Shown here: one piece after another, positions 31,275-38,663 of the stretch
How the letters are laid out: the number at the start of each line of letters is the position of its first letter
Numbering within the stretch: the stretch's first letter is position 1
Source: an uncultured Acetatifactor sp.
GTDB taxonomy: Bacteria > Bacillota > Clostridia > Lachnospirales > Lachnospiraceae
Length of the DNA stretch: 39,970 bases
NCBI GenBank assembly: GCA_910577185.1
Contig: CAJTLR010000031.1
Coordinates: 1-39,970 of the forward strand
Direction of reading: 5' to 3'
Notes under the pieces: model-generated
What the model saw: only the letters and a program-made list of their open reading frames with translations
Databases searched by the model: none
Told to the model about the DNA's origin: nothing
Made by a program: the position numbers and the translations under genes

Positions 31275-33053
31275 ATGAATAATCGAAAAAAAGTAAAATT
31301 GTTTTTCAGGCTGTCCTGGAAGACGGTGCCGGCATATATCCTGATGCTGGTGTTATATACCGTTATCAGCGGCGGCCAGGTGGTGGTGAATGTGGTATTG
31401 CCCAAATTTCTCATCGATGAACTCACAGGAAACAGGGAGATGGAGCGCCTGCTGCTGTTCGGAGGCCTGGTGGTTCTGGCCAACTTGTTTTTTGCCTGGA
31501 TGAACCGTCTGATGAAGCGGTGCATGGATGTGCAGAATGTTTTTGTCAGCCAGAAAATGGAACAGCTGCTGGGAGAAAAAATAATGAGCCTGCCGTATAT
31601 GCGGCTGGAGGAACCCTATTATCTGGATTTGAAGGAAAGGGCCTCTTTTGCCTTTGAGAACCAGCAGGCCATGCGGAACATGATTATCGGGCTGGCAGAA
31701 CTGCTGCAGAAGGGCAGCACCCTGCTGGGGCTGACTGTCATCATGGTCACACTGAGCCCCGTGCTGGTGGCGGTGCTGCTGTTGCTGGTGGGACTTATGC
31801 TTCTGCTGCAGAAACGGCTTGCGGTATACCAGGGCAAAATACATGATATGATCCTGCCCCTGAACCGCAGGTACGGCTACTATGTGACCCGGGCCTTTGA
31901 CGGGGAACTGCAGAAGGATATCCGGCTCTATGACATGGCCGGGATGATCGGGGAACGGGTGGACTGGTATAATCATGACATGACGAATACCTTTGACAGA
32001 TTCCGGAAACAGGAAGGTTTTTTTCTGGGGCTCTATGGTGTGATCAATGATCTGCAGGCAGCTATTTCCTACGGATATGTGGGGCTGCGCGTGATCACCG
32101 ACTGGTTCGGCGGGCGCATGGGTCTGGGCTCCTTTACCATGTATGTAAATGCGGCGGTGCAGTTTTCCACCAATATTACGGAATTTGGCCAGAGGGTCAT
32201 CAATCTGCAGAAACTGCTGGGATATCTGGATCCCTTTATGGAGCTGATGGAATTGCCCGAGGAAGGCCGGGACGGGGAAGGCGTGGAACTGGAAGGGCCG
32301 GTGGAGAGCATTGCATTTGAAAATGTGGATTTTACCTATCCGGGTACGGAAAAGAAAGTGCTGGACCAGGTAAGCTTTTCCGTGAAAAAGGGGGAGAAAA
32401 TTGCCGTGGTGGGTTTAAACGGCGCGGGAAAAACCACCCTGATCAAACTGCTGTGCCGTCTGTATCAGCCCCAGTCCGGCCGGATTCTGGTAAACGGAAG
32501 GGATATTACGGAATACGGACACGGGTCCTATATGCGCCAGCTGGCAGCGGTGTTCCAGGATTACCGGCTGCTTGACATTACCATAGGGGAAAATATCAGC
32601 TGCCGGGCCCCGGGGGAAGATGAGGGGACAGTGAAGAAGCTGGTGTCCCAGGTGGGGCTGGCAGAAAAAATGGAAGAACTGCCCAGGGGGATTTCCACGC
32701 TTCTGGGCAGGGAATACGACGAGGAGGGGACGGAACTGTCCGGCGGCCAGCAGCAGAAAGTTGCCATTGCCAGGGCGCTTTACAAAAATGCGTCCCTGAT
32801 CATCCTGGATGAACCTACCAGCGCGCTGGATCCCCTGGCAGAAGCGGAGATTTATGAGAACTTTAATGAACTGGCCGGCGGAAGGACGGCGCTCTATATC
32901 TCCCATCGCATGTCATCCAGTGTGTTCTGTGACAAGGTGCTGGTGATTGACGGAGGAAGGGTGGCAGATTTTGCGCCCCATGAGGAACTGATGAAAAAGG
33001 AAGGAAGCCTGTACCAGAGGATGTTCCATGCCCAGGCCGAAAATTATGCCTGA
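31275..33053 (+). CDS. ABC exporter half-transporter (second of a heterodimer)
   Basis: A 592-residue partner of the preceding gene: six membrane helices (about residues 17-310), then the ATPase with Walker A GLNGAGKTT near 380, signature LSGGQQQKVAIARAL, Walker B IILDEPTSALDP and H-loop YISHRM. The start at 31275 is preferred because GGGAGG (31264-31269) is 5 nt upstream; an in-frame ATG at 31215 overlaps the stop of the previous gene but has no ribosome binding site. This is the last gene of the inserted cassette; 51 bp after its stop the protease sequence resumes. No terminator is visible, so transcription may run into the protease fragment. Confidence 0.93.
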   Translation: MNNRKKVKLFFRLSWKTVPAYILMLVLYTVISGGQVVVNVVLPKFLIDELTGNREMERLLLFGGLVVLANLFFAWMNRLMKRCMDVQNVFVSQKMEQLLGEKIMSLPYMRLEEPYYLDLKERASFAFENQQAMRNMIIGLAELLQKGSTLLGLTVIMVTLSPVLVAVLLLLVGLMLLLQKRLAVYQGKIHDMILPLNRRYGYYVTRAFDGELQKDIRLYDMAGMIGERVDWYNHDMTNTFDRFRKQEGFFLGLYGVINDLQAAISYGYVGLRVITDWFGGRMGLGSFTMYVNAAVQFSTNITEFGQRVINLQKLLGYLDPFMELMELPEEGRDGEGVELEGPVESIAFENVDFTYPGTEKKVLDQVSFSVKKGEKIAVVGLNGAGKTTLIKLLCRLYQPQSGRILVNGRDITEYGHGSYMRQLAAVFQDYRLLDITIGENISCRAPGEDEGTVKKLVSQVGLAEKMEELPRGISTLLGREYDEEGTELSGGQQQKVAIARALYKNASLIILDEPTSALDPLAEAEIYENFNELAGGRTALYISHRMSSSVFCDKVLVIDGGRVADFAPHEELMKKEGSLYQRMFHAQAENYA

Positions 33054-33104
33054 AAAAAGGGACAGCCTTTTGGGGGAGGGTTTTGCATTTTCCTGACACA
33101 GGAG

Positions 33105-34595
33105 GGAATTGACTACCGGCTGCCGGAATTCCGGAAAAAGGACGGCACCACCAGAATCCGCTATCTGTGGGACCAGACCCTGATGCCCACGGAAGGAAAC
33201 GGGGAACCGGGAGCCGGTGGGGAGGAAGAAAGGGATCTCACCCGGGAGAGCATGACCCGCCGTCCGCCGGAAGGATTCGGCATGGGCGTGGAATTCGATG
33301 CGGAACAGATCAACCGGGCGCTGGGCGCATCGGATGCGCAGCAGCAGTCAGCCCTATTGCCCAGCGTGGACACCAGCGGCCACGGAACGGCCGTGGCGGG
33401 GATTGCGGCGGGACATTCCTCCTCATACGACGGTGTGGCCACGGGAGCGGATCTGCTGGTGGTGAAGCTGGGGCTGCCGGATGTGAATTCTTTTCCCAGG
33501 ACAACGGAGGTCATGCGGAGCATTACCTACAGCATCCGGAAAGCCATGGAACTGCAGATGCCCGTGGTGATCAATTTAAGCTTCGGAAATACCTACGGTG
33601 CCCATGACGGCAGCTCGCTGCTGGAACGTTTCCTGGACAATGCCGCGGAAATAGGGCGCACTGTCATATGCGTGGGCAGCGGCAATGAGGGAAACAGCGG
33701 GGGACATCTGGCGGGCAGTCTTCTGGAAGGGAAAAATGCAGGTACGGGAACCGTGGCCAGCCGCTCCGAAATTTATGTGGCGCATCCGGTGTCGGCAGAG
33801 TTGGCTGTGGCGGAATATGAGCGCACGCTGAATGTCCAGCTGTGGAAAAATTATTGTGATACCTACCGTATTTTTCTCCGTTCTCCCGGAGGCCAGGAAA
33901 CACAGCTGCCGGAACTGGTCAATGGGGGAAAATATACACTGCAGATGGAGCAGACAAATATTCTGGTGTACTTCGGGGAACCTGCCCCTTATGCGGTGGC
34001 GGAAGAAATCTATTTTGAGATGCTGCCCCTGGAAGGGAATTACATTAACAGCGGGGTGTGGACCATCCGGCTGGAACCCGTGGAAGTGGTCACAGGGAGG
34101 TATTATTTTTACCTTCCTTCTTCTGCTGTGCGCAGCAGCGGAACAAGGTTTTACCGCTCCACGCCGGAAGTGACGCTGACAATTCCATCCACGGCGGCAA
34201 AAGTCATTTCCGTGGGCGCCTACGACAGTACCTATGAGGCTTATGCGGATTTTTCCGGAAGAGGGTATGCGGATGCAAACCGTACCATAGGCGTGGTGGC
34301 GGCAGGCCTTGCCAAACCGGACCTGGCGGCCCCGGGGGTGGGGATTGTGGCGCCGGACATTTACGGGAATTATTCCCCTTTTACCGGCACTTCCTTTGCC
34401 ACGCCCCTGGTGAGCGGCAGCTGCGCGCTTCTGATGGAATGGGGGATCGTGAGAGGGAATGATCCATTTCTGTACGGGGAGAAAGTAAAAGCGTATCTGC
34501 GGGCCGGAGCCCGGGCCCTGCGGGGGGAAAATGTTTACCCCAATGACCGGGTGGGCTGGGGAGGTCTGTGCGTAGCCACAAGCCTGCCAGGCTGA
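33105..34595 (+). pseudogene. S8 subtilisin-like protease, C-terminal fragment (interrupted gene)
   Basis: The remaining ~496 codons of the split protease. They begin with GIDYRLPEFRKKDGTTRIRYLWDQT, carry the catalytic His (codon at 33381, in DTSGHGTAVAGIAAG) and the catalytic Ser (codon at 34392, in FTGTSFATPLVSG), with a long insert domain of about 150 residues between them, as in Csp-type germination proteases of Clostridia. The frame has no stop or frameshift, so the interruption looks recent. The first in-frame ATG is at 33183, without a ribosome binding site. Without the Asp from the N-terminal fragment it should be inactive unless the two parts are both made and associate, which is unlikely. 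Confidence 0.85.
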
Positions 34596-34606
34596 GGTGC
34601 CGGATG

Positions 34607-34637
34607 ATCCTGCAGATTACCCTTTTGTGTGCAGGAT
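34607..34637 (+). terminator. Hairpin after the protease fragment
   Basis: ATCCTGCA (34607-34614) pairs with TGCAGGAT (34630-34637) around a 15-nt loop. There is no T-run, so termination is uncertain. Confidence 0.4.
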
Positions 34638-34657
34638 TAACCGGTGCGTACGGAAAA

Positions 34658-34686
34658 ATATCAAGTTGCCACTTCGTGCATATAAT
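34658..34686 (+). promoter_or_regulatory. Possible sporulation-type promoter before the first collagen-like gene
   Basis: CATATAAT (34679-34686) resembles the -10 of mother-cell sigma-E and sigma-K promoters and has ATA 18 bp upstream (34658-34660). The nearest sigma-A -35, TTGCCA at 34666-34671, is only 9 bp from TATAAT and cannot serve. The assignment is weak and leans on the presumed spore-surface role of the gene. Confidence 0.3.
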
Positions 34687-34743
34687 TGATAGTGATAAAA
34701 ATGCATTATCAGGCAAGTTCTGATAAGAATGAGGTGGTTTCAA

Positions 34744-35577
34744 TTGAACAATTTTGATGCAGACTGGAAATTCAATCCACCGAATCTGTTCGGCACGAGA
34801 AATTCTGACAGAAACCGGAATCAGAATACGGCCCGGCCCTCCCCGGATTGTGCAGATGAGACAAATACTGTCATTTCAGATGATTTCCAGTATAAAAGTA
34901 ATGAGGAACCTGAGGAATATAATCCTTCTTGTTATTGTGAAGCTGGGATGATGGAATCAGGGAGAATGCCGGGGCCGCCCGGCATTTTTTGTGAGCGCGG
35001 GGAAACCGGACCGATGGGCCCCAGAGGCGAGCCCGGACCGCCGGGATGTCCCGGCGAACGCGGAGAAACCGGCCCCCAGGGAGTTACGGGCCCCCAGGGT
35101 CCCCAGGGTGCTACCGGTCCGATGGGTCCAAGAGGAGAACCGGGGGTACGCGGGCCGGCGGGGCCGCCCGGCTATCCGCAAAACAGCATCTTTGCAACAT
35201 TTTCGGGCCAGGATCTGATTATTCCGGAAAGCGCAGGTTTCCCCCTTAAAACGGAGATCCCGGATATATCCGGAAATATATCCCTCTGCAATCATTGCTC
35301 TCTGGATCTGGCTCCCGGATATTATGCCATCAGTTATTATATATCCGCAGTGATAAAAAGGCATGGTTTTATAAAGTTTACCCCTGTGGTTAATAACTGT
35401 AAGCAGGCCGGTTACGGAGCATGTGTAAAAGCGTCAAAGCAAAAGCAGATGCCCGTGATATGGAGATATTTTATTATGGAAGTACCAGTCAGGTCCACGC
35501 TGTTTTTTTCATGGCTTTCTACGGCGGGTCCCGCCAGGGCAGACATGTATCTGACAATAGAAAAACTTTACAGATAG
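34744..35577 (+). CDS. Collagen-like protein with C-terminal globular domain
   Basis: A protein of about 277 residues. An Asn/Asp-rich N-terminus of ~75 residues leads to a collagen-like segment of 19 uninterrupted Gly-X-Y triplets (GETGPMGPRGEPGPPG onwards), which should form a short triple helix. The C-terminal ~135 residues (FATFSGQDLIIPE, LAPGYYAISYYISAVIK, RYFIMEVPVRSTLFFSWLS) look like a C1q/TNF-type jelly roll as in BclA-like spore proteins. There is no signal peptide, as is usual for proteins placed on the spore from the mother cell. The start is probably TTG at 34744 because GAGGTGG (34731-34737) lies 6 nt upstream; the ATG at 34729 overlaps that site. A glycosyltransferase follows 12 nt after its stop. 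Confidence 0.83.
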   Translation: MNNFDADWKFNPPNLFGTRNSDRNRNQNTARPSPDCADETNTVISDDFQYKSNEEPEEYNPSCYCEAGMMESGRMPGPPGIFCERGETGPMGPRGEPGPPGCPGERGETGPQGVTGPQGPQGATGPMGPRGEPGVRGPAGPPGYPQNSIFATFSGQDLIIPESAGFPLKTEIPDISGNISLCNHCSLDLAPGYYAISYYISAVIKRHGFIKFTPVVNNCKQAGYGACVKASKQKQMPVIWRYFIMEVPVRSTLFFSWLSTAGPARADMYLTIEKLYR

Positions 35578-35589
35578 GGAGGGGAGAAT

Positions 35590-36657
35590 ATGGCCACAAT
35601 AAGCCTTTGCATGATTGTCAAAAATGAGGAAATGCATATTGCGCGCTGTCTTGACAGTATGGCAGACCTGGTAGATGAAATCATAATTGTAGATACCGGT
35701 TCCACGGACCGGACAGTGGAAATCGTGTCTGATTATACAGACAAGGTGTATTCCTATTCCTGGAAGGATGATTTCGCAGATGCCAGAAATGCGTCTTTTT
35801 CCAGGGCAGTAATGGATTACTGTATGTGGATGGATGCGGATGATATTCTGGAAGCATCGGAAAGGGATAAATTTTTACAGTTAAAGCAGACACTTTCCGC
35901 TGATGTGGATATTGTAATGATGAAATATCATACTTCTTTTGATGAAGCGGGCCGGCCTTCGTTTTCCTATTTCAGGGAAAGATGGATTCGGAATTGTGCG
36001 AAATACCGATGGACAGGTGCCGTCCATGAAGTGATCCCCCCTGATGGCAGGGTGGTGTATTCCGATATCGCGGTCTGTCACAAAAAAGTGGGGGCGGGGG
36101 ATCCTGACCGGAATCTGAAAATATACCAGAAGATGATTGCGGCTGGAAAGTATCTGGAGCCGAGACAGCAATATTATTATGGACGGGAACTATATTATCA
36201 CAGGCAATATAGGGAAGCCATTTCTGTGTTTGAAGAATTCCTGCTCTCGGCAGAGGGCTGGATCGAAAATAAAATAGAAGCATGTTCTGTCTGTGCCGAC
36301 TGTTATTACCGGCTGGGGGAGGAACAGGCTGCGCTGAGCACGCTTTTACGTAGTCTGGGTTTCGATCTGCCAAGAGCCGAACTGTGTTGTGAAATTGGGA
36401 AGTATTTTCTGGAACACGGAAACTTCCATAATGCCATTTTCTGGTATGAGACGGCACTGAATACGCCTAAAAAAGAACATTCCGACGGGTTTATTCTGCC
36501 GGACTGTTATGACTATGTCCCTTTTTTACAGCTGTGTGTGTGCTATGACAGAATGGGGGAGCGGCAAAAAGCGAAGGAATACAATGAGAGGGCCGGAAGC
36601 TGTAAACCCTATTCCCAGGCATATCTTTATAATAAAAGATATTTTGACAGTCTGTAA
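35590..36657 (+). CDS. Family 2 glycosyltransferase with TPR C-terminus
   Basis: A 355-residue cytosolic enzyme. The GT2 domain spans about residues 1-200: SLCMIVKNEEMHIARCLDSM, EIIIVDTGSTDRT, and the metal-binding DxD in WMDADDI (about 76-82). Residues 195-345 form tetratricopeptide-like repeats (GRELYYHRQYREAISVFEEFL, GKYFLEHGNFHNAIFWYETAL). This GT2-TPR architecture is common in Clostridia, where several members sit beside the protein they modify. Its place between two collagen-like genes, one only 12 nt away, suggests that it puts sugar on their Thr or Ser residues, as happens on BclA of Bacillus exosporium. GGGAGGGGAG gives a strong start signal. Confidence 0.88.
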   Translation: MATISLCMIVKNEEMHIARCLDSMADLVDEIIIVDTGSTDRTVEIVSDYTDKVYSYSWKDDFADARNASFSRAVMDYCMWMDADDILEASERDKFLQLKQTLSADVDIVMMKYHTSFDEAGRPSFSYFRERWIRNCAKYRWTGAVHEVIPPDGRVVYSDIAVCHKKVGAGDPDRNLKIYQKMIAAGKYLEPRQQYYYGRELYYHRQYREAISVFEEFLLSAEGWIENKIEACSVCADCYYRLGEEQAALSTLLRSLGFDLPRAELCCEIGKYFLEHGNFHNAIFWYETALNTPKKEHSDGFILPDCYDYVPFLQLCVCYDRMGERQKAKEYNERAGSCKPYSQAYLYNKRYFDSL

Positions 36658-36732
36658 ATTCTCCGGGATGTATTTGAAATTTAACTGGCGGAACAAGGGA
36701 GACATTTGGGCGATTGTTTTCGACAAAAAGTA

Positions 36733-36759
36733 ACGTTTTTCGTTCTGGCACATAAGCTA
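36733..36759 (+). promoter_or_regulatory. Candidate sigma-K promoter of the large collagen-like gene
   Basis: AC at 36733-36734, 16 bp, then CATAAGCTA (36751-36759). This fits the sigma-K pattern AC-N16/17-CATANNNTA known from Bacillus subtilis. It lies about 60 bp before the gene start. The collagen-like exosporium genes of spore-formers are commonly under sigma-K, which agrees. A second helper motif is not visible; the match could still be chance. Confidence 0.45.
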
Positions 36760-36818
36760 TCTGTATAAAAGACACTCTTTGAGAGGCTTTATACAAATCA
36801 TAGGAGGATGTGTTTCAG

Positions 36819-38564
36819 ATGAATCAGAACAATGGACGTAACTGTTGTCAGAATCAGTGCCATACCCCTTGTTGCGAACGCGGTCCGGCGGGACCGAAAG
36901 GGGATCCGGGTCCCATGGGTCCTCAGGGGATGAAAGGGGATACCGGATGTCCGGGCCCCAAGGGGGACAAAGGAGATCCCGGCCCTATGGGGCCACAAGG
37001 GATTCAGGGGATTCCGGGTGCAAGGGGGCCCAGGGGAAATACAGGGCCGGTGGGTCCTACCGGAAATACCGGACCCAGGGGCTGCGCAGGACCCAGGGGT
37101 TATGCAGGACCGCAGGGGATTCAGGGAATACAGGGGGTCCGCGGTGATGTGGGCCCGAAAGGGGATCCGGGATGTGAAGGGCCGAAAGGAGACATGGGTC
37201 CTCAGGGACCGGCAGGTCCGGTGGGTCCTGCAGGTCCTGTAGGCCCTCAGGGAGATATCGGTCCACAAGGACCCAGAGGTATCCCGGGTCCTGCCGGACC
37301 AACAGGTCCAACGGGATCTATGGGTCCGCAGGGTGTGACCGGTCCGCAGGGGATTCAGGGTGTGACCGGTCCCATCGGAGTCCAGGGCCCCAAGGGCTGC
37401 CCGGGAGATGAAGGACCTATGGGCCCCACGGGAGCTGACGGAGCAACCGGAGCAACCGGCCCTACGGGAGCAACTGGCCCTATAGGAGCAACGGGTCCCA
37501 CGGGAGCGGACGGAGCGACGGGAGCAACTGGCCCTACAGGAGCAACCGGTCCCACGGGAGCTGACGGAGCAACCGGAGCAACTGGTCCTACCGGAGCGGA
37601 CGGAGCAACCGGAGCAACTGGCCCTGCAGGAGCAACTGGCCCCACGGGAGCAGACGGAGCGACCGGAGCAACTGGCCCCACGGGAGCTGACGGAGCAACT
37701 GGCCCTATAGGAGCAACGGGTCCCACGGGAGCAGATGGAGCGATAGGAGCAACTGGCCCTACCGGAGCAACGGGTCCCACGGGAGCAACTGGTCCCACGG
37801 GAGCGGACGGAGCAACGGGAGCAACTGGCCCTACGGGTCCCACGGGAGCTGACGGAGCGACCGGAGCAACCGGCCCTACGGGAGCGGACGGAGCAACCGG
37901 AGCAACCGGCCCTACGGGTCCCACGGGAGCGGACGGAGCAACCGGAGCAACTGGCCCTACGGGTCCCACGGGAGCGGACGGAGCGACCGGAGCAACCGGC
38001 CCTACCGGAGCAACTGGCCCCACCGGCCCCACTGGTGTTGCAGGTACGGGGGCAATTATTCCGTTTGCGTCAGGAGTGCCGGTTTCACTGACAACAATTG
38101 TCGGGGGCCTTGCCGGCCTGCCAGCCTTTGTTGGTTTTGGCAGCAGTGCGCAAGGACTTACACTGCTGGGATCCACAATTGACATCACAAATGCCAGCGG
38201 AACACTTTCAAACTTTGCATTCCAGGTTTCCCGTGCCGGCATCATTACCGCGTTCAGCGCATTTTTCAGTACAACAGCGGCGCTTTCCCTGGTAGGTTCC
38301 ACTGTCACGGTAAATGCGCAGATCTATCAGTCCGCAACGCCAAACAATGTTTTTTCTCCGATTGCGGGAACACTGATCAGCCTGTCACCGGCGCTGTCCG
38401 GAATTTTGTCCGTGGGAACCTTGCTGAACGGTTCGCTTACGGGACTCAATATTCCGGTAACGGCCCAGACAAGATTAATGCTGGTATTTTCGGCATCAGC
38501 CAGTGGACTGTCTTTGGTCAACACCGTTGCGGGATACGCAAGCGCCGGTCTGAGCATCAACTAA
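36819..38564 (+). CDS. Large collagen-like protein with BclB-type exosporium C-terminus
   Basis: A protein of about 581 residues. A short Cys-rich head (NCCQNQCHTPCCERG) is followed by 129 Gly-X-Y triplets without a break (residues 22-408). The first half is varied (GPKGDPGPMGPQG) and has scattered Cys; the second half is nearly pure GATGPTGADGATG. The C-terminal ~170 residues begin with GAIIPFASGVPVSLTTIVGGLAG and are hydrophobic, as in the TIGR03721 (BclB) exosporium family. The protein should form long trimeric filaments on the spore surface. Thr in the Y position is a likely sugar acceptor for the neighbouring glycosyltransferase. The start at 36819 has AGGAGG 11 nt upstream; GTG at 36810 is too close to it. 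Confidence 0.88.
   Translation: MNQNNGRNCCQNQCHTPCCERGPAGPKGDPGPMGPQGMKGDTGCPGPKGDKGDPGPMGPQGIQGIPGARGPRGNTGPVGPTGNTGPRGCAGPRGYAGPQGIQGIQGVRGDVGPKGDPGCEGPKGDMGPQGPAGPVGPAGPVGPQGDIGPQGPRGIPGPAGPTGPTGSMGPQGVTGPQGIQGVTGPIGVQGPKGCPGDEGPMGPTGADGATGATGPTGATGPIGATGPTGADGATGATGPTGATGPTGADGATGATGPTGADGATGATGPAGATGPTGADGATGATGPTGADGATGPIGATGPTGADGAIGATGPTGATGPTGATGPTGADGATGATGPTGPTGADGATGATGPTGADGATGATGPTGPTGADGATGATGPTGPTGADGATGATGPTGATGPTGPTGVAGTGAIIPFASGVPVSLTTIVGGLAGLPAFVGFGSSAQGLTLLGSTIDITNASGTLSNFAFQVSRAGIITAFSAFFSTTAALSLVGSTVTVNAQIYQSATPNNVFSPIAGTLISLSPALSGILSVGTLLNGSLTGLNIPVTAQTRLMLVFSASASGLSLVNTVAGYASAGLSIN
36882..38042 (+). repeat. Collagen-coding repeat tract, strongly repetitive from about 37430
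   Basis: The DNA encodes 129 Gly-X-Y triplets. From about 37430 to 38030 it is made of 9-bp blocks such as GGAGCAACT and GGTCCCACG in a few higher-order orders (18- to 54-bp), differing mainly at third codon positions. Such tracts change length by slippage or recombination in multiples of 9 bp and keep the frame. Confidence 0.9.
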
Positions 38565-38582
38565 TCAAATGATACTGGCAGA

Positions 38583-38600
38583 GTCAAAATACCTTTTGAT
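38583..38600 (+). repeat. Short hairpin repeat, copy 2 (GTCAAAA-TACC-TTTTGAT)
   Basis: Matches 1858-1875 at 17 of 18 positions; the last base change turns a G-C into a G-T pair. It lies 18 nt after the collagen-like gene and may be part of its 3' end signal. Confidence 0.55.
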
Positions 38601-38626
38601 CCCAACATCATAACAAAGGAAAATAA

Positions 38627-38663
38627 AATCCCGGAGGTCTCGTCATTGAGAACCTCCGGGATT
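38627..38663. terminator. Terminator shared by converging genes
   Basis: AATCCCGGAGGT (38627-38638) pairs with ACCTCCGGGATT (38652-38663), and the stem can extend by CTC/GAG past a bulged A. On the minus strand it is followed by TTATTTTCC, a fair T-run, so it mainly ends the WD40 gene, whose stop codon lies in the loop. On the plus strand the T-run is poor. Confidence 0.75.

Larger units (their letters stand above)
27933..33104 (+). mobile_element. Inserted 5.2-kb cassette carrying a regulator and two ABC exporters
   Basis: This segment splits the protease gene. Its left edge reads GGACTGTGTCA and its right edge TGACACAGGAG, so CTGTGTCA (27936-27943) and TGACACAG (33094-33101) are 8-bp inverted repeats. 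It contains an AT-rich promoter zone, an ArsR-type regulator and two ABC transporter genes, all in the direction of the protease. No transposase, integrase or recombinase is recognisable, though a small minus-strand frame at the left end may be a remnant. No clear target duplication is seen beyond the shared GG. It is either a decayed composite element or one moved by enzymes supplied elsewhere. Confidence 0.7.

Noticed and set aside
27933..33104. Developmentally excised element like the skin element in sigK
   Set aside because: There is no recombinase gene inside, and the edges carry inverted rather than direct repeats. Excision in a sporulating cell therefore has no visible mechanism, although the host gene could be a germination protease.
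33183..34595. An independent protease gene starting at the ATG at 33183
   Set aside because: Protease homology already begins at 33105 in the same frame, there is no ribosome binding site, and the catalytic Asp is in the other fragment.
34666..34686. Sigma-A promoter TTGCCA with TATAAT before the first collagen-like gene
   Set aside because: The spacing is only 9 bp; 16-18 bp is needed.
37355..38308. A long minus-strand reading frame of repeated Ala-Pro-Val opposite the collagen tract
   Set aside because: It is a by-product of the Gly-X-Y codon pattern read backwards; it has no ribosome binding site and the plus frame is clearly the collagen-like gene.
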